NCBI GenBank assembly: GCA_023431725.1
Contig: JAEYVN010000486.1
Location: 1-17,151, forward strand
Source: Pseudomonadota bacterium
GTDB lineage: Bacteria > Pseudomonadota > Alphaproteobacteria > Rhizobiales > Xanthobacteraceae
Length of the DNA: 17,151 nt
Reading direction: 5' to 3'
A program made the translations under genes and the position numbers. The stretch's first letter is position 1. Every line of letters starts with the position of its first letter. Below are positions 14,904 to 17,151 of this stretch, piece by piece. The notes below the pieces were generated by a model that had not been told where the DNA came from, did no database searches, and was given only the letters and a program-made list of their open reading frames with translations.

Positions 14904-16162
14904 GCCGGCATCCTCCGAATGTCGGCGCCGCACTGGATGAGCTTCTTGTCGATCGCCTCGTATCCACGATCGAGATGATAGATGCGGTGAACAACCGTCT
15001 CGCCTTCGGCGACAAGCCCGGCAAGAACAAGTCCGACCGAAGCACGTAAATCGGTCGCCATCACCTCGGCGCCGTAAAGCTGATCGACGCCTCGGACAAA
15101 TGCCGTCGTCCCATGCAGCGTGATATTCGCGCCGAGCCGACTGAATTCAGGCACATGCATGAAGCGGCCTTCGAACACCGTTTCGCGCAGCATCGATGCG
15201 CCGGGTGCGACCGCCATCAAGGCCATGAACTGCGCCTGCAGATCGGTCGGAAATCCGGGATAGGGCTCGGTCACGATGTCGACAGCGCGCAACGGCCCAT
15301 CGCGGGAAATCATCAGTCCGCGATCCGTCGGCCAGATCTCCACGCCGGCCTGCTCAAGGGCAGCACCGACCGTTGCCATGTGCTCAAGATGCGCATTCAG
15401 TAATTCGAGATGCCCGCCGGTGATTGCAGCGGCGATCGCATATGTTCCGGCCTCGACGCGATCCGGAATGACCTCATGCTGTGCCCGATGCAGACTTTCG
15501 AGGCCGTTGACCACAATACGATGTGTGCCAGCACCTTCGATCCGCGCTCCCATCGCGCTGAGGCAATTCACAAGATCGCAAACCTCCGGATCGCGGGCCG
15601 CATTGATGATCTCTGTCTCCCCGTGCGCCAGCGACGCTGCCATGATCGCGGTTTCGGTCGCGCCGACCGACGGTGACGACAACACGATGCGCGCGCCCTG
15701 AAGGCCCTCGCTCCGAGCCTTGGCGATGATGTAACCGCCGGCCACATCCACATCGGCACCAAGTGCGGCCAGCGCTTTCAGATGCAGATCAACGGGACGC
15801 GCACCGATTGCGCACCCGCCAGGCAGCGAAACCTTCGCCGCGCCAAACCGTGCTACCAGGGGTCCCAGCACAAGCATGCTGGCGCGCATTCGTCGAACCA
15901 CGTCATAAGGTGCATCGGCCGCATTCGCCTGTCCGGCATCCAGCCGCAGTACGCGGCCCGGTAACCGCGTTGCCGAGACCCCGAATTCCTCCATGACGCT
16001 GACCATGGTGGTAATGTCGGAAAGGTCCGGAACATTGGAGAGTTCCAGCGGCTCCGCACTCAGCAGGGATGCGGCAATCTGAGGCAGAACGGCATTCTTG
16101 GCGCCGTGGATCTCGACCGAGCCCTCGAGCCTGTTACCGCCACGAATGACCAGCCGGTCCAT
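14900..16162 (-). CDS. murA: UDP-N-acetylglucosamine 1-carboxyvinyltransferase MurA, located in a recycling operon
   Basis: MurA transfers enolpyruvate from PEP to UDP-GlcNAc, the first committed step of peptidoglycan synthesis. The 420-residue length matches E. coli MurA (419). Key residues are conserved: Lys22 and Asn23 in HGAKNAVLP, the fosfomycin-target Cys117 in PGGCAIGARPVDLH (114-127), Arg122 just after it, Asp307 in YPGFPTD, Arg373 in TDLRAS and Arg399 in LDRGYE. It should thus be active and fosfomycin-sensitive. It is the first gene of the minus-strand operon, with a four-base overlap with the kinase gene, and divergent from nagA by 73 bases. A biosynthetic enzyme heading a MurNAc/GlcNAc salvage operon is unusual; it may be a second copy, since in related bacteria the main murA commonly lies elsewhere, but this cannot be tested from the window. 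Confidence 0.95.
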   Translation of the reverse strand: MDRLVIRGGNRLEGSVEIHGAKNAVLPQIAASLLSAEPLELSNVPDLSDITTMVSVMEEFGVSATRLPGRVLRLDAGQANAADAPYDVVRRMRASMLVLGPLVARFGAAKVSLPGGCAIGARPVDLHLKALAALGADVDVAGGYIIAKARSEGLQGARIVLSSPSVGATETAIMAASLAHGETEIINAARDPEVCDLVNCLSAMGARIEGAGTHRIVVNGLESLHRAQHEVIPDRVEAGTYAIAAAITGGHLELLNAHLEHMATVGAALEQAGVEIWPTDRGLMISRDGPLRAVDIVTEPYPGFPTDLQAQFMALMAVAPGASMLRETVFEGRFMHVPEFSRLGANITLHGTTAFVRGVDQLYGAEVMATDLRASVGLVLAGLVAEGETVVHRIYHLDRGYEAIDKKLIQCGADIRRMPA

Positions 16163-16196
16163 AAGGTTCTCGTGCTTTTCGCCATCAGAGCTTAGG

Positions 16197-16210
16197 TAGT
16201 GTTGCCACTA
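16197..16210. promoter_or_regulatory. TAGTG-N4-CACTA dyad in the murA/nagA divergent promoter
   Basis: TAGTG and CACTA flank TTGC, in the middle of the 73-base gap between the divergent murA and nagA starts. The position suits an operator controlling both units, for example for a GntR, LacI or RpiR-type amino-sugar regulator, none of which is in the window. The arms are only five bases, so the support is positional. Confidence 0.3.
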
Positions 16211-16235
16211 AATAGGGTCGAGACGCAGGACCTGC

Positions 16236-17151
16236 ATGGATCACGGTAAAGAGCCGCTTTCACAAATTGGCGCACATGCGATCATTGCTGATCGGGTGTT
16301 CGACGGCCTGCGCTGGCATGACGAAACCGCTATTCTCGTCAATGACGGCCGAATCGAGGCCCTGGTTCCATCGTCGGAAGTGCCGGAAGGCTGGCCCTAC
16401 CAGCGCCTGCCGTTGGGCACCTTTGTCGCGCCCGGCTTCATCGATCTTCAGGTCAACGGCGGAGGCGGTGTCCTTCTGAACGATGAGCCCACCCCAGGCG
16501 GGATGCGCGCCATCGCCAAGGCGCATGGCCGGTTTGGGACAACATCCTGCCTCCCGACCATGATCACCGATCGGAAGCCACGGCTGAAGTCCGCCATTGC
16601 GGCGGCGCGCGAGGCCGCTGGCCGCAATGGCGTGCTGGGCCTTCATCTGGAGGGGCCGTTTATCAGCCCCGCCCGACCCGGCATCCATCGGCCCGATTAC
16701 ATCCAGCAGGCGAGCATGGATGATCTCGAGTGGCTAGCAGGACTCGCTGACGCTGGTTCATCCATAATCACACTGGCGCCGGAATGTGTGCCGGCGGGTT
16801 TCATCAAGGCGCTTGTCGATCTCGGCATCCGGGTGTCTGCCGGGCACAGCGAAGCAACGGCCAAGCAGATGGGCCGCGCCGTCGATGAAGGACTGACCGG
16901 CGTAACCCACCTCTACAACGCGATGCCGCCGATGAAGGGACGAGAGCCTGGCATCGTCGGCATGACACTAGCAGAACCATGCCTGATTGCCGGTCTCATC
17001 GCCGACGGGCTTCACGTCGATCCGGTTGCGATCCGTGCGGCGTTTGCAGCGAAAGGCGCGGACGCCATTGCGCTCGTCACCGATGCGATGCCGACCGTTG
17101 GTTCAACGCTTGATCAATTCGAACTGATGGGCCGGACCATCACATTGGATG
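16236..17151 (+). CDS. nagA: N-acetylglucosamine-6-phosphate deacetylase NagA, cut by the right window edge
   Basis: NagA removes the acetyl group of GlcNAc-6-phosphate to give GlcN-6-phosphate. The first 305 residues are visible; the family is about 380 long, so roughly 75 residues lie beyond the edge. Amidohydrolase motifs are complete as far as they go: APGFIDLQVNGGGG (65-78), LHLEGPFIS (136-144, metal ligand Glu139), SAGHSEAT (201-208, His204), GVTHLYNAMPPM (222-233, His225), IADGLHV (255-261) and the catalytic Asp283 in VTDAM. ATG 16236 has AGGA five bases upstream. It is divergent from the murA-kinase-murQ-SIS operon and supplies the step between MurQ and the SIS-domain deaminase. No frameshift is seen. 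Confidence 0.95.
   Translation, partial: MDHGKEPLSQIGAHAIIADRVFDGLRWHDETAILVNDGRIEALVPSSEVPEGWPYQRLPLGTFVAPGFIDLQVNGGGGVLLNDEPTPGGMRAIAKAHGRFGTTSCLPTMITDRKPRLKSAIAAAREAAGRNGVLGLHLEGPFISPARPGIHRPDYIQQASMDDLEWLAGLADAGSSIITLAPECVPAGFIKALVDLGIRVSAGHSEATAKQMGRAVDEGLTGVTHLYNAMPPMKGREPGIVGMTLAEPCLIAGLIADGLHVDPVAIRAAFAAKGADAIALVTDAMPTVGSTLDQFELMGRTITLD

Overview
The window looks like chromosomal DNA of an alphaproteobacterium, most likely of the order Hyphomicrobiales (Bradyrhizobium/Rhodopseudomonas/Afipia-like). I infer this from the moderately high GC, the style of the chemotaxis receptor and IclR/Bug/amidohydrolase genes, and the short operon spacings; no marker gene fixes the genus. No rRNA, tRNA, CRISPR array, transposase or integrase is visible.

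Left part (1-5552). The first 41 bases hold the 5' end of a gene running off the left edge on the minus strand, with a CTGC-N3-GCAG dyad just upstream. About 300 bases without a gene follow, including an AT-rich patch. Then come a class I PPK2 polyphosphate kinase and a SulP/STAS anion transporter (both minus), a 71-residue single-span membrane protein (plus), and a methyl-accepting chemotaxis protein (minus).

Middle part (5520-12050): an aromatic-acid catabolic cluster. On the minus strand, in transcription order, are a fumarylacetoacetate-hydrolase-family enzyme, a 3-hydroxybenzoate 6-hydroxylase-like flavin monooxygenase and a core MetE-like protein closed by a clear terminator. Divergent from them on the plus strand are an IclR-type regulator, a Bug/TTT solute receptor and an ACMSD-type metal-dependent amidohydrolase. 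The monooxygenase and the FAH enzyme fit the first and last steps of a gentisate-type route, but no ring-cleavage dioxygenase is in view. The IclR gene is notable: its helix-turn-helix lies upstream of the first in-frame ATG, and no ATG, GTG or TTG start exists for the full protein between the upstream stop codon and that ATG. A 16-bp perfect palindrome in the divergent promoter is a likely operator.

Right part (12022-17151): an amino-sugar / peptidoglycan-recycling cluster. A minus-strand operon runs murA, BadF-family amino-sugar kinase, murQ, and a two-SIS-domain GlmS-like isomerase/deaminase, with an ATGA overlap and short gaps. Divergent nagA runs off the right edge. Together kinase, MurQ, NagA and the SIS protein can take MurNAc/GlcNAc to fructose-6-phosphate. 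The full-length MurA, with all catalytic residues intact, is the odd member, because it makes a peptidoglycan precursor and has no role in degradation. A strong 12-bp-arm hairpin separates the two clusters.
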